Assembly (NCBI GenBank): GCA_026122225.1
Contig: JANEZZ010002667.1
Location: 310,001-374,000, forward strand
Source: Heloderma charlesbogerti
Taxonomy: Eukaryota; Chordata; Lepidosauria; Squamata; Helodermatidae
DNA length: 64,000 nt
Reading direction: 5' to 3'
Below are positions 48,081 to 60,399 of this stretch, one piece after another; the first letter of the stretch is position 1, and every line of letters starts with the position of its first letter. Below the pieces are notes generated by a model. The model was not told the origin of the DNA. It was given only the letters and a program-made list of their open reading frames with translations, and did not search any database. The translations under genes were made by a program, and so were the position numbers.

Positions 48081-49403
48081 CAGTTATTAGGGTTGCTTTG
48101 GAGTGCGTGGGTAGATCGTAGCTCTGCTTCTTTTGGAAAGATGGGGAGGGGGGAAGGGGGTCACCAAAACGTGGTTGTCCCAGTTTTGCAAAGCCGGGAA
48201 AATGTTAGATTCTCACGCTCCCATTCGAGGGAATTCGAAGAAAATGCAGTCAAATCCCAACACGTTACATACAACAGAGGCCCCAGTGGAAGGAATATTC
48301 CCCGTGGAGAATCCCATATTCTTGGTAGCTGCTTTGGCACCAAAACTCAGGCTTTTAAACTAGGACGTGTTACTATTTTCTCTACATCTCTGGAAACTTA
48401 CCTTTTCCCAAGCATCTTATCTTTGTAGCAGGATCATTTTTACTGCATGTGACAATCAGAGGCAATTGTCTATATTTGCACTTAAATCTCGACAGAGTTG
48501 AAGTAGGCAGACTTCTAGAGTCGAGCCTTTGGCAAGACATGCTGGTGTAACATGTTGTGAGGATGGAAGCAGTAAATCAAAACGATGGAAATTTGCACTG
48601 TTGGAAAAAGCATGCTTTAGCTTTATTTTCAATTAAAACACTGTTTCAAAATATATCTATCTATCACAATTTCATATACTTATTGCAGGGTTATCCATTG
48701 TTTTCCTACTCTTTTGGGATGGGTGGGTGAGAAAAGTGTAAGGCTATGACTGGAAGGAATTATGCTTCCAGAGGTTAATTGTTGTTTCATATAAAACTGT
48801 GATAAAAACAAGCACATTTGAGGTAGTTGTCAATGCTGTTCTATTTTGGGGAAAGAGAGCAGGGAAGGGAGGAAGCTTAGCAAAGTTAAATAGATCCACC
48901 CTAAAGTTTTAAGGAATGAGAAAGTGTTACAATTGAGTTGCTGAATCGGCACTTTAGGATTGCTGGTTCCTGCTTCATTCCTTCTCCCTAACGTTTTATT
49001 TAGGGAGATAACAGATCCTCTTTCTGAATCAAAATGGCCAAGGATTTCACCTATAGAGCAATCCCAGGAGAATAATTGATCCTAAATCACAAAAGAAAAC
49101 AAAACAACACCGAAATGTTTATCCTGGGCCTCAGAGTCAACATTTCTCATGGAAATCGGTGCCTATTTTGTTGTTGTTTAAAATCTTTTAATTCCTGCCC
49201 CTGGTGACACCCCCCATCTCACTCTTCTTATCCCCCTCCTCACTCTTCTTTGTCTCTAAATACTGCAAGCAGACATTCGCTGATTTCATGTCTCTCTCTT
49301 TTACAAATACACACACACAGAGAGGAAAGAGTAAGAAAGTGGGGGGGAGGGGGAGAGATGGGGTGGTGTTTTCCTCTCTTTGTAGGATACCTGGAGGAGC
49401 TAA

Positions 49404-49406
49404 ATA

Positions 49407-49451
<45 letters not shown>
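49404..49451 (+). repeat. (TA)n microsatellite
   Basis: About 22 TA units flanked by GA-rich sequence. Confidence 0.9.
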
Positions 49452-49453
<2 letters not shown>

Positions 49454-51756
49454 TGAGAGAGAGGGAGAGAGAGGGTTCCTCATCTCACGCTGTTGCAATT
49501 GTCAATTGGAGTGGTGTGCTATCCTTATTGAACACTGCTCTGCTAAAATGCGATCGTCTGGAAAGGAGAGGGTGTGGGGAGTGCTTACGAATGAAATTAT
49601 CTTGGAAGAAATGTTGCTATAGACGCGAGCGCGCGCGTGTGTGAGAGAGAGCGGGGGAGGGAAGGAGGGAGAAGCTGCACAAGTTACAGCCTTTTAATGT
49701 CACCCAAACAGGCGAGATGTAGTCTGTGTAGGTCCCCCGGCCTCAGTCATCGCCGCTCTGGCTTCTTTAGCAAGCCGCGGGGGTGGTTTCCAAGAGGCCT
49801 TCCCTTGGCCAAACAGCCGTGCCACAAGACGGGAGTTCCTGGGGGCCGCCGTCCTCTCGCTGCTCCGAAAGCCCCCTCTGCCAGTTGCAAAAGGGCTTCA
49901 TGGCTAGGCCCGCCCGCTCCCAACTCGAGCGGTCTTCTTCCTTTGGCCCCTCCATTGAAAAGGGCCGGGAGAAGGGGTCAGGCCTTTCAGTCCTATGGAG
50001 TTCAAACAAAGAACCACATTTTTGACTCGGCGGAGTTTTAAAATGTAAAACACAAATAAAAATGAAAAGAACAGAAAAATCCAATCGGCGCCTTGTTGGA
50101 ACCTCGGCTCTTGCAGCTTCCAGAGACTGTCTTGCTGGTCGTTCTTTCCAGAAGCTGCAGAATGAAAACCATCGGCCGACAGGCTTTACAGGGCGAAGCT
50201 TTTCGGGGGCGAAGCTTTTCGACCTGTTCCTCCCCCAGCCCCAAATAATTGCACGGTGGAAAAAACTCAGTCACCAAAGAACTTTCCAAAGCCCTAAATA
50301 GCCCAATCGTTTCTACGGGTGTCCATCCAACTTTAGTGAAATAACTATGGCGCTTGGTTTACCAGAGAAACTTGGCCAGAAGATAACAACAGCACCAACA
50401 GCGACACAAGGAGAAAGGATCCTGGAAACCTGCTAGGGGATTCCCCACGTGATGTTGAACAATTCCCGCTGGTCCAGTGCGTCTTACTGGACGATGAACA
50501 ATGGGGAAACTGTAACGCCATAAACACATACCCTTCCGCTTGCTCCAGAGCAATCCCATTTACACCCGCTAGCACACTTTGGAGCACAACGGTTTGTGGA
50601 GTGGAGCACAAATGGCTGAATTTAGAGGTGCCTGGTTGTCTTCTCTATCAAATGATACCTACTTAGTACCCAGCAAAAAACAGACTCAGTGTTTCAACTG
50701 GACTTCAGTGGAGAAATTGTATTTCTCATCTGATAGACCCCCACAGCTTTTCCAGTTCTTGGGCCTCAGACAAACAAAAAACTGTCCTCCCTAGTAAAGC
50801 AAAGTAAAGCAAAACACACTCAGGACAATGAAGATTTTATTTGAAGCTTATACCAAGGATAACCCTGCAGTCCTAGGTTATTGAAAAATGGGTTGTGGAG
50901 AATGTTTCCTCCACTCCTGAAGACAAAAGGAAATGTTGAACTATATATCTAGCATTCAAAAGGGAACATGGGTAAATGCTGTCCAGCAAAAACAGGTCTA
51001 TTGCCTTAAACGATGTAACACGCAGTTTACATCCCTTTACTTTGAAAAGCGGTTGGCTCCGTAAGTCAACCCTTCCTTGACAACACTAGCAAAAAATAAA
51101 ATAAAATTAATATCTCTCTACTGGTTTATTCTAAACACCACTATGCACCAATAAAGGGAAGTTATGAAGGTTATTATATTTAGACCGTTGTTCAGTCATT
51201 CCCTTGGTGATTCCACCATCAACCTTCTCTATCAGATTTAGTTGCCAATAAATTTAAGTTTCTGCAGAAGAAAGAGACATACGATCAGGTTTTGGTTTCA
51301 CTTTACACGTGTGAGTGTGTTAGAGAGTTGTACTCTAAAGTGGCGTTTTGGAAACACAGATATAACACAGGAAGCTCTGCTCGCTGTGGTTTTTTTACGG
51401 TTAAGATGCTTGCGTTGAAAAAGCGAAAAGCGAAAAGTTCATGATTCAACTGCAAATCCGTTGGGGTGGCAGAAACTTTCCTTTAGAGAAGAAGCTTATA
51501 GAACCATTTCCCCTTCCAATAGTAGCAGGACAAAGGGCGGGAATCTACCTTGCTAAATCGCCCTTGCAAACATCGGGCATTGGCAACATCTTCTCCTAGG
51601 GATTCCAACAACAAATACCAGGTGGGAGGGAATCTCGGGTGGGGTGGGGGAAATCACTGGCTTTCTTAGACTACGCTAAGGCAAAGGATTTATCCCCCTC
51701 CCCATTTCTGCTAAATGCAGGACACTTCCCAAATATCTATAGGGAGGCTAAATGAT

Positions 51757-51832
51757 TGTGTGTGCATGTGTGTGTGTGTGTGTGTATGCACTGTATGTTG
51801 TAATTTGTGTGTGTGTGTGCGTGCGCGCTCGC
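51757..51832 (+). repeat. (TG)n microsatellite cluster
   Basis: Two TG runs separated by TATGCACTGTATG-type sequence, the second ending in GCGTGCGCGC. Confidence 0.85.
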
Positions 51833-51878
51833 CTATTCTGATATAATTATTTGCGTTGCCCTGGCTTCCCCCTCCCCT

Positions 51879-51883
<5 letters not shown>

Positions 51884-51910
<27 letters not shown>

Positions 51911-51911
51911 C
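51884..51911 (+). repeat. (CT)n microsatellite
   Basis: About 14 CT units. Confidence 0.9.
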
Positions 51912-52053
51912 TTTTCAATCTGAGGCGGCCTCACAAGCCCCACCGTTAAAAGGCTCGAGATGTTTTGCATGAAGCTCTCACAATAGGGGTTGAGAGAATT
52001 GACAGTTTCAAAAACAAGGCGCTCTGTCCTTTCCAGATGCCGAGACCACCTCC

Positions 52054-52083
52054 CTCCTCCTCCTCCTCCTCCTCCTCCTCCTC
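52054..52083 (+). repeat. (CCT)n microsatellite
   Basis: About ten CCT units. ORFs across it (polySer or polyGlu) are artefacts. Confidence 0.9.
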
Positions 52084-53349
52084 TCCCCTTTTCCTTTTCC
52101 TGCACCTTCTCTCGCTGCTGGTGGCTTTAGGGTGCATTCCAAATATATGGCAACAGCTGTGTTTGTAAACAGGGATGGGAATTTGGTGGGAGCCGGCAAA
52201 GCTGCACTTATTTATTTTTCTTTGCAAAAGTGCATGTGTGTATGGGAGAAGACCCACTCAGTAGCAGCCTCGAATATTGTGTTTTGTTTACTAGAAAGAA
52301 ATAAACAGGAAGTGGATCCCCTGCATTCTAAAAGCCTTTCAGGGTGCAATGGTCTTGCAAATCATCAGAGGACTTCGGGAGGACAGCAGTGGAGGCAGGG
52401 AGGGACCCTACCTCCCCTGGTTTGCCCGCAGCAGTAGCCTCAAGCCTCCCCTGGTCGCCATCTTGCGTGCTTGAAAACAAACTCATTGTGGTTTTTCGCC
52501 CTGATCGGCCTCTCCTTGTGTCTCCGGCCTTTCTCTTCCTCTTTTCTTTCTCTCTTGCCCTGAATGTGTTACCAACTCATTAGGCGAAGCGAAAGGGCCT
52601 CTCTGAGGAGTCGGCCCAGAGATCCACTTCAAGGTGGCCTTTCTGTGGCTGGAGGGGAGGCAAAAGAAGGCCCTCATCTCAGAGCCAGGGCCTCTTCCCA
52701 CTTGGGGCCTGGACTCTCAGCATCCACTCCCTGCAAGCCTTTCCTTTTGTCTCCCCCCACCCGCTCCACCACCCCTATGCAGCTCTCTCCAGCTTCTCCA
52801 AAACAACTCGCAACTAGGCCTCACTCACGCCTCGTTCTTTTCCGGGTCACCCGCAGACCAAAGGGGCACTGCAGTGTAATTTTCCCTTCTCACCCCAGCC
52901 TCCCTCCAATACCCACTTTCCTTGTTACAGGTTTAAGCTTGGCATTCAGAAAACATGGGGGCCATATGCATCAGGCTGGTGCCAGAGACATCCCGAATAG
53001 AATATACATCCCACTGGTTCCTGATGGACTTGCACCTCATAACGGGAGCTGTTCCCATACACATAAATAGAAAATCCATAGGACAGGCGAAAGTCCTGTT
53101 TATTTTAAAGATGCCGGATGATCGCAGTTATTAGTCAGAGGCATTAGTGGCAACCCTTCCAGACAGGGATGTCCCGGGACCTATTTTCAATGCCAGGCTC
53201 TGTGGTGAAAAACCCTGTCCTGATATAGGGTTTGGGGCATTGCTTCGGGGTCAAAGGACATGACCGCCAGGCCAGCTGTAGTCCCCCCCCCCCGCACATT
53301 TCTGATGTGAGAAATGAAATGCCATTGCCAAGAATGTGGTGCCAAAAGC

Positions 53350-53588
53350 CAGTGGGGTGTAGTGGCTAGAGTGTTGGACTGGGAGCCGGGAGATCCGGGT
53401 TCTAGTCCCCACTCAGCCATGGAAGCTCACTGGGTGACTTTGGGCCAGTCACAGACTTTCAGCCCAACGTACCTCACAGGGTTGTTGTTAGGATAAAATG
53501 GAGAGGGGGAGGATAATGTAAGCCACCTTGGGTTTCTTTGCAATAGGAAAAAAGGCAGGATATAAATGCAATAAATAAATAAATAAAT
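53350..53588 (+). mobile_element. Sauria-type SINE
   Basis: Plus-strand copy with tRNA-like head (GGTGTAGTGGCTAGAGTG), box-B GGTTCTAGTCCCCACTCAGC, GTGACTTTGGGCCAGTCACA, core and an (AAAT)n tail. A perfect 27-bp palindrome begins immediately after the tail. I did not find an obvious target-site duplication. Confidence 0.9.
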
Positions 53589-53590
53589 GC

Positions 53591-53617
53591 GCTGGAGATC
53601 ATCAGATGATCTCCAGC
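53591..53617. repeat. 27-bp perfect palindrome
   Basis: GCTGGAGATCATC, one central A, then GATGATCTCCAGC: 13-base perfect arms. It starts two bases after the tail of the SINE at 53350-53588. Confidence 0.9.
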
Positions 53618-53725
53618 TGGGGTTTCTTTGGTTGTTGTTGTAAAATTAATGTTTGCAGGGAACATTCCATCCTCTGGCCACTCTGCAATTTTAAAACTGT
53701 TCCCAGGTAAATGGAAGTGTTCTTA

Positions 53726-53752
53726 AGAGAGAGAGAGAGAGAGAGAGAGAGG
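53726..53752 (+). repeat. (GA)n microsatellite
   Basis: About 13 AG units followed by a G-run. Confidence 0.9.
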
Positions 53753-54361
53753 AGGGGGGGATGGAGATGGAGAGAACCCAACCCAGCCCGGCTGGCCAGT
53801 TGTGGTGGCAGCTTCAGCTGAAAAGTGCACCCTGGTTGTTTACTCTGGTGTTTGAAAATGCACTGGGCGGTTGTAAAGTGTGTGAAATTACGCACTGGTC
53901 TCTTAAAGAGTGCCTAATTTCTAGTAAATAGCCGGGCCTTTGTCAATGGCTTTATTATGTTGTTTCTTGTTAATTGTTGAGAAAATCCCCATTGAGGCGT
54001 GTGAATAGCTTTATGAGCTAACCTGGTCAGTGGTGCAATAAGGGGGCAGTAAATGGCCGCCTCATTTTAAAGAGACATGTCTGGGATCGACCATGGCCGA
54101 GCAGCCAAAAGTGGGAAAGGAGATCGTTGGACCCATTTTCTTTTTCACGCCCTCCAAGGTGCGATTTCTTCCTCAAAGCCCGGCGAGCAATAAGTGGAAG
54201 CGGAGGGTTACACGTCTCAAAACCACACACACACTTAATGATATATGTCTAATTCCACAACCCCATCATGTCCCTTGATTCAGTTTCCTATGAAAGAGCA
54301 GCAGCCGCTTTTTTAGTCCATACAGGAGACATTTTGATCTAGTGACTGAACACCTCAAGCC

Positions 54362-54412
54362 GAACCACATTTACTCGAAAGTAAGTCAGGCGTATTTCCT
54401 GTGCGATTGAAC
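54362..54412. repeat. PSR copy 16 (partial)
   Basis: CATTTACTCGAAAGTAAGTC with a worn right half. Only a partial match. Confidence 0.4.
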
Positions 54413-56370
54413 CACCCACTCACTCACTCACGAATATGCCGCCTTGAAATCAAGGAGGCTGGCTTCCGCGTCGACGTGGTTAGGACTGAGGTGTAAACGA
54501 TACGCAGAGAGGGCAATTCGGGGCCAATTCCGGTGGACAGGGTTTGTCGGTGGGAAAGGGAGGTTGGCGTTTGCAAGAGCAAAACAGCTCTTCACCTTTT
54601 TGGCTCTCTCGGGGTGCCACTGGTTTCCTAGTCCACACATATTTAGGAACTTGAGCAAATAATAATCTCACCATCTTTTTCCCAAGTCTCCAGAAATGGA
54701 GGGAATCCTGCATTTTGAAGGAAAGACACGTCATATTTTACGGAGAGCACAGCAGAAGAAATACACAAAAATGCATGAGTGTGTTTGATTTCTCTCCTTT
54801 GTCACAGCTAACAACAAACGCCCGCCAAGAAGACGTCGGTAACACTTAGCAAAAGGTCTTCAGGAGATAGCAAAATACACCCCTCATTAAAAAAAAAAAA
54901 GTTTTGAAAATAAATTGCAAAATGATGGAAAGAACTTGACGGTCTTGATCCCGCATGCAGTTCCTTCAGCTTTTTTTAACCAACTATTTTTATGTTTGCT
55001 TTTTAAAAAAAATAAGACGAAAGAGCCTTTGTTTTTAGAGAAAGAATCCCAGATGGATAGGATAAGGTTGCGGGGAGGGGCGGGTGTGTGTGGTGTTTGT
55101 ATGCAAGTTCCAGCAAAAGCGGTGGTCCCGGAGAGATCCCGGCGAGGGGCGACTCGGCGAGGCCGCTAAAGCGAGAGCTTTTCACTCTCTCTGACTTTCA
55201 AAGAAAAATGAAAAGCCAGCCGGCTCGGAGCAGCAGCAGCAGCTGAATTCCTCCATGCCATTCCGGCCGCTCTCTCAGCGCACGTGTGTCTGCATATTAT
55301 AAACTACACTTTGTGATGAAACGTAAATTCCACCCTCTGCTGATATGGGGGGTCTTTCTTCTGGCTACAAGCAAACGCCCACACACCCCAACAACTCGCT
55401 GGTCAGCTTTCTTTCCGACTTCTCCAAGAGAAGGAGCCGTGATCGCCGGGTTAGCAACACTTGCTTCGTGGCTGCTAGTCCTCGGCCGAGAGTTGGGCCT
55501 AACACCCCCTGGATTTGAGATAAAAGGGGGCAGGAAAGAACTTCACGCGCTGCCGCTGAACATTATTTACTCGGCGGCCGTTTCCTAAAGCTGCGATTCG
55601 AAGGCCACTTACTGGGGAGGGGAGGGGAGGGGGGAGGGGGCACTAAAATTCGTAGGGTTTTCTTCCAAGGAAGCTAGTTTACAAGCAGGCACAGATTTTC
55701 CCAAGTACATCAGCTCCCTAGGAAATCACGGGAAAACGGCGAAGCTCGCTCTCTCCTTCCAGGTTTTATGCTTTCTCTCCCACCCATTGGATTAACACGT
55801 TCCAAGGAGATCTGGGGGGCAGTGCAACCCACTTCACCCGAACGGGACGGCTCCATCAACCATGTTCGGTCTTCCACTCTGCACTCCATCCATACACCCC
55901 TCCAATTATCGCCCAAAATTTCAGTGGGGAACCAGATCTGAGAAGGAGAAACCATCCAATATGAACTGTTGCCAGGGTCAGTTCACATTTTTTCCTCTCC
56001 CCTTTCCACTTCAGCCACCCCTTCTTTTTCCTTTTCGCCCCCCCCCCGTGCTCAAGCAAACAAGGGGAAACATCACCGACCACACTTCTGCTTCGAATTC
56101 TACCCATCCCAAAGAAATATCTCTTGAAGGCGGCAACATCGCTGTGGATTTGCGGGTTATTATGGCTACTTACGATTGTTCAGTTTTGTTAGAATCTGCT
56201 GGCAGACTTAAAAATACATAAATGTCATTGAATTACTCGAGATGAGCATCATTCAAACAGGTATAAATGTATTTTATTTGTCCTGTAAGCGAAGTTACTC
56301 CTTAGTTGGGTTAAATAAACCCGCATAAATGAAGAAGAAATTTAGCGAGAATATCCCAGTGTTGGCTTGC

Positions 56371-56450
56371 ATCCGTTTGCCCTGGGAACTCTTACTTGGA
56401 GGTAAGTCCCACTGAAAACAGTGAGCCTTGTTGACAAGTAAGTGTGTTTA
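56371..56450. repeat. PSR copy 17
   Basis: TTGCATCCGTTTGCCC, inner GGTAAGTCCCACTGAAAACA, then a right half with GACAAGTAAGTGTG. The right terminus is lost. Confidence 0.6.
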
Positions 56451-56600
56451 TGTATTCACCATATTTCTATGGTGCCCCATAACTGGGCGGCTTACAGTAA
56501 AGGCTAAAACTAATTCAATACAACCCCACCTTCCAATAAAATCACGAAATCCAGGAATAAGAAAAGCTGAATCCAAAATAACTGAGGGTGCCTTTTATTA
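56441..56600 (-). mobile_element. LINE/SINE 3' tail fragment
   Basis: TTCACCATATTTCTATGGTG followed by GGGCGGCTTACAGTAAAG is the reverse complement of a tail like those above. Worn and short. Confidence 0.4.
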
Positions 56601-56986
56601 CAAAATATTTTTAGTCAAATAGCAAGCCTTCAGATTGTAGAGAACTCTTCTTTAGGAGGCTCTGTTAAATCATAACGTTTAGATCATAGATAATATTTGG
56701 TCATATTGGCATAATATTCTTAGGATCTAGTGGTCAACGGTACTCAAACCATCCTTGTTTTCTCAAGGCCACTGCTAGTTTTTTTTGGAATAAATTGACA
56801 AAAATTTATCCCTGTTTCTTATAGGTATGTATGACTTGTGGGAACGTGCAGTTCAAGATTGCAGAGTATTTGACAAACGTGGCCAGGTTTGCCTTGGATG
56901 GCTTGAAACTGACCCTTGCCCACAAGAAATGGTCTTAAGTTGTCTCCATGTGAGATAGCGAGAGGTTAACATCATTGATGGCTAAG

Positions 56987-57013
56987 GTGTGTGTGTGTGT
57001 GTGTGTGTGTGTG
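56987..57013 (+). repeat. (GT)n microsatellite
   Basis: About 13 GT units. Confidence 0.9.
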
Positions 57014-57520
57014 CGGGGGAAGGAATCTAAACTTTTTATGTACCCCAAACAGAGCACATGTTGGCCCCACGAAATCTTGGAGCAAAATGGGAAAGCAACT
57101 CAGTATATTTGACTCACTAGGTCACTGGGGATAATCTTCTGTTTGAATCAGGTAAGATAAGATTTATACAATATAAATAAGGACCGTTCTTTTCTCCTTA
57201 AGCCATGAATAGGTTTATTGAGCTCACTTTCAGAACCAGTTTGCTTGTACCCAGGGAGATCTGCATCCTGCAGTTTACACAGAAGAAAAATCCCTCCATA
57301 CTTCTTTTAGTGATAGAAAATGATGGGGCTCCTTGTTAAGGAAATGGTTCCTTGTGGTATGAGCTTTCAACGTGTATGAGAGAAGCTTAGCAATGGAGGA
57401 AGTAGAAGAAAGGCTACCAGGTCCGTGCCACCACCACAAACTAGGTAGCCTCTAAAATGCTACCCTTTGTCTTTTTTCTCCTAAAGGCCAAATTGGATGC
57501 CAGAAGGGAATCTCTAATTG

Positions 57521-57558
57521 AGTGTGTGTGTATACACGTGTACACACACACACACACA
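57521..57558. repeat. Self-complementary (TG)n/(CA)n repeat
   Basis: TG units pass through TATACACGTGTA into CA units, so the two halves are nearly inverted copies and could form a cruciform. Confidence 0.8.
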
Positions 57559-60109
57559 GTCAGCACATAACCAACTAGTGCAGTCATTTCAAATTCATTC
57601 CACCCCTCAATAACGCTTGTCATTAGCTGTGTAAACGGACACATTGTAAATACAGATGAACATTAATGCCAATTTCCCATAAGGGGCCCAAAGAAAACTA
57701 CTGTAGCCCGACCTGGAATAGGTAGCCTTAAAAATACCAATATGTAGCTTCCACCAAGTTCTAGATTGGTCTGAAATGTCCTTTTGTTTCATTCCTGGGA
57801 TGACAATGGACTGGACTGGAGATATCCGCCTCTGCTTCCCCCCCCCCCTCCCCAGTGCTGTTCTGAACTAGCGGCGACTCCGAACCTAAACTCCTTGGAA
57901 GGAATGTTCCTACAAAGGGAAAAAGGAGGCCAGGGTTCTGAAGATGGAACTTCCATTGCGAAGTCCTTTGTGGAGTTAATAACACTGACATTTTCTGTAA
58001 CATTTCTGATTTGCACTGTCAGTCTGGCATATAATATTACACAATGTTCAGACTATCCGTATTATCTGGAGTGGTATCTGATTGTGCCCCCCCCCCCTTT
58101 CGCTGTGGATCTGTATTTTTCGTAGATGTATATATAATGCCCGGAAGATACAGATCCCTACACACCGGGAAAAAAAATATCACGCGGATTCTGCACTGTC
58201 TCGAGAGTTTCACAGGAACGTGCCCGTCGCTCTTCACGGCCGGACAGGTATTTCTTGATCGATCAGAGGCCGGCTTCTAGAACAACTGGGCCCCTGGATG
58301 GATGGAGTTCATCCTCTCTGGCCTCGGAGGGCATCAACCGCCGAGGTGATTCCAATTTTACTGGGAGGGCTTACGGCGCCAAACATGTGCTCGGGTTTTC
58401 GTTGTGCGTTTTGCCTTCACAAAGAAAGTTTGGATTTTCTCCCATTAGTAGTCAATAATGTCTTTGCACCGGCAGCAGGTCAGTGAAGGATCCCCAGCGT
58501 CGATCAAGAAGGAAGGAGGGAGGGAGGTGGATGGAAGTGGGGGTGGGGGAAGGAGCTTCGACTCTGACTCCCCCCGACCGTCCCCCGCGCTGAAGAATCT
58601 GGAGCAGCCGCTGCCTTTGGTGGTTGTCCGCTCTTGTGAAATGTGGCCGAATTAATTTCGCAGAGGAAAGAGGAGAAACGAGGGGGCTCCTCTCGCTCTC
58701 TTCCCCCCCGCCCCGCGAAACAGCATGAAGTTTGAGCGTTTCAGATCTGTTTTAAGGCTCCTTTGCAAACGCCTTCTTCACCATCTGTGACCTCTTCACT
58801 GCAGCCCTTGCCACATTTAGCAAGCTTCTCTCATTCAGGGGCATTGGCTCGCACGTTTGAATATGGATGATTGTTTTTTATTTTCTAGATCGTAAGTTTT
58901 CGGGCAAGGCCTGGTCTTTGTAGAGCGCCTGCCTATCTACCTTGCTGCTGCTACTACTAGAAAATTAATAATAATGATGAAGATGATATGATGATGAGGA
59001 GGAGGAGGATGGGAAGGCCTAGTATATGATACTAGTCACATTGCATACAAGCAAACCCACTGAAACCTGGAACGTTTGTAGGTAATTTTTAAATGTCCTC
59101 TAGGGTAAAACGTCTCTCTTAATAGTTTGGCCGAAGTAAATCAAGAAGCTTGAATGACAAGATATGTGCTTAGGATCGTGCAGAAATAGGGGAGAATTCC
59201 AGAGGTTCCTAATTCACAGCCCTGTTTTCTCGCTCATTTTCTATAAGGTAGTGGCTGTTGAAGAATCAAGGGTCGTGGGTCTCAGACGCTGCAACTCCCC
59301 TGGTTTTCCTGATTTAAGGCCGACCTTGTCGAAGCGATTTCCTTTAACTTTAAAGGGGCAGACAAAACCAAGATGAAGAAGAATACGAAACCTCATCGAG
59401 TGTTTGTCTGGGTGACCCAAATTAAACAACTGGTTTTAGACGAAGTTATCCTCCCAGTCCAAGTGAAAAGCAGGCCACGTTGTTGTGAATCACACCGAAA
59501 TACCTGCACGATGTTAAATAGCTTCCCTTCCCTTGGTCAGAGAACCCAGCCCTGAATGCAGAAGGCTTTACCTGTGTGAGAAGGGAATCCACCACTTTCC
59601 TGGAACTTGGTAAAAACAAATTAAAACGTTCTTTTAAACTTTTACACTTGCCTATAACTTACCCAATGGAATAACTCTTCCGTTGTTCAACATAATGTGA
59701 AATATACCTTTTTATTTTAAAAGGAGGGAAAATGAAGAAGTGAAATGTGTGTATCTTTGCTAAAACCATTTGGGTTGGGGTAATCCAAAAAGAAAGAGGT
59801 CAGCCCGAAAATATCCCAGTGGATTACAAGGTTATGAGACAGGTCACTATAGCGTGCACACGACAAAAGGGCTGGGGAAAACGGGCCTGCTTCGCTGGGT
59901 TTGCCTTCCTTTTACAAGACGCGAATAGAATTTTCTCGGATGTCGATCCCATATTGCTTTCACAGCGGGTCTTGCTTTTAAGAACAGCCCAAAATGTGCT
60001 CCGGGGTTGAGCCTAGAGAGCTGGAGCTCGCTGGAGCTCCATGGGATTATTTGATTGCAAGGGAATTTGTCCAGGATCTGGGAGAAGCGCTTGTATTTAT
60101 TTGCATGTT

Positions 60110-60322
60110 TAATTATTTGTTGCATTTATATCCTCCCCACTTCCTTCAAGGAGCCCAAGGCAGTGTACATGCTCCTCCTCCTCTCCATTTCATCCTCACA
60201 CCAACCCCGTAAGGTAGGTCAGGCTAAGAGGCAGTGACTGGCCCAAAGTCACCCAGTGAGCGTCAAGGCCGAGTGGGGACTAGAACCCGGACCTCCCAAG
60301 ACCCAGTCCCATACACTAATCA
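60110..60322 (-). mobile_element. Sauria-type SINE
   Basis: Minus-strand copy, recognised by the AACCCGGACCTCCC...TCACCCAGTGAGC and CATCCTCACACCAACCCC segments and a TTTATTTGC... tail complement. The tRNA-like head is worn at the right end. Confidence 0.85.
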
Positions 60323-60399
60323 CTTCTCTCGCAAGCAAGTATCATGGGTCACCCATGAAAGTTGCAAGGAGAACTTCCTTCCGGGCAAACACCTCCTTT

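Larger units (their letters stand above)
47079..50060 (+). other. SKIDA1: Probable SKIDA1 3' UTR and immediate downstream flank
   Basis: After the TGA the sequence becomes AT-rich with an (ATT)n run (47202-47233), one short palindromic repeat (48001-48080) and a long TA microsatellite (49404-49451). Possible polyadenylation hexamers are ATTAAA at 47377 and 48632 and AATAAA at 50055. Which of these is used is unknown, so the 3' UTR end is a guess. Confidence 0.4.
50061..53340. other. Downstream flank of SKIDA1, mostly unique sequence
   Basis: No gene is recognised. It contains TG, CT and CCT microsatellites (51757-51832, 51884-51911, 52054-52083). Open frames here are short and unsupported. 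Confidence 0.5.
53620..60100. other. Downstream intergenic sequence with simple repeats
   Basis: No gene recognised. There are GA and GT microsatellites (53726-53752, 56987-57013, 57521-57558) and two short palindromic repeat copies (54362-54412, 56371-56450). 53890-54110 is a repeat-free AT-rich block that could be a conserved noncoding element. Confidence 0.5.

Noticed and set aside
51946..52257. Poly-glutamate or poly-serine encoding ORFs
   Set aside because: They only translate the (CCT)n microsatellite in different frames.
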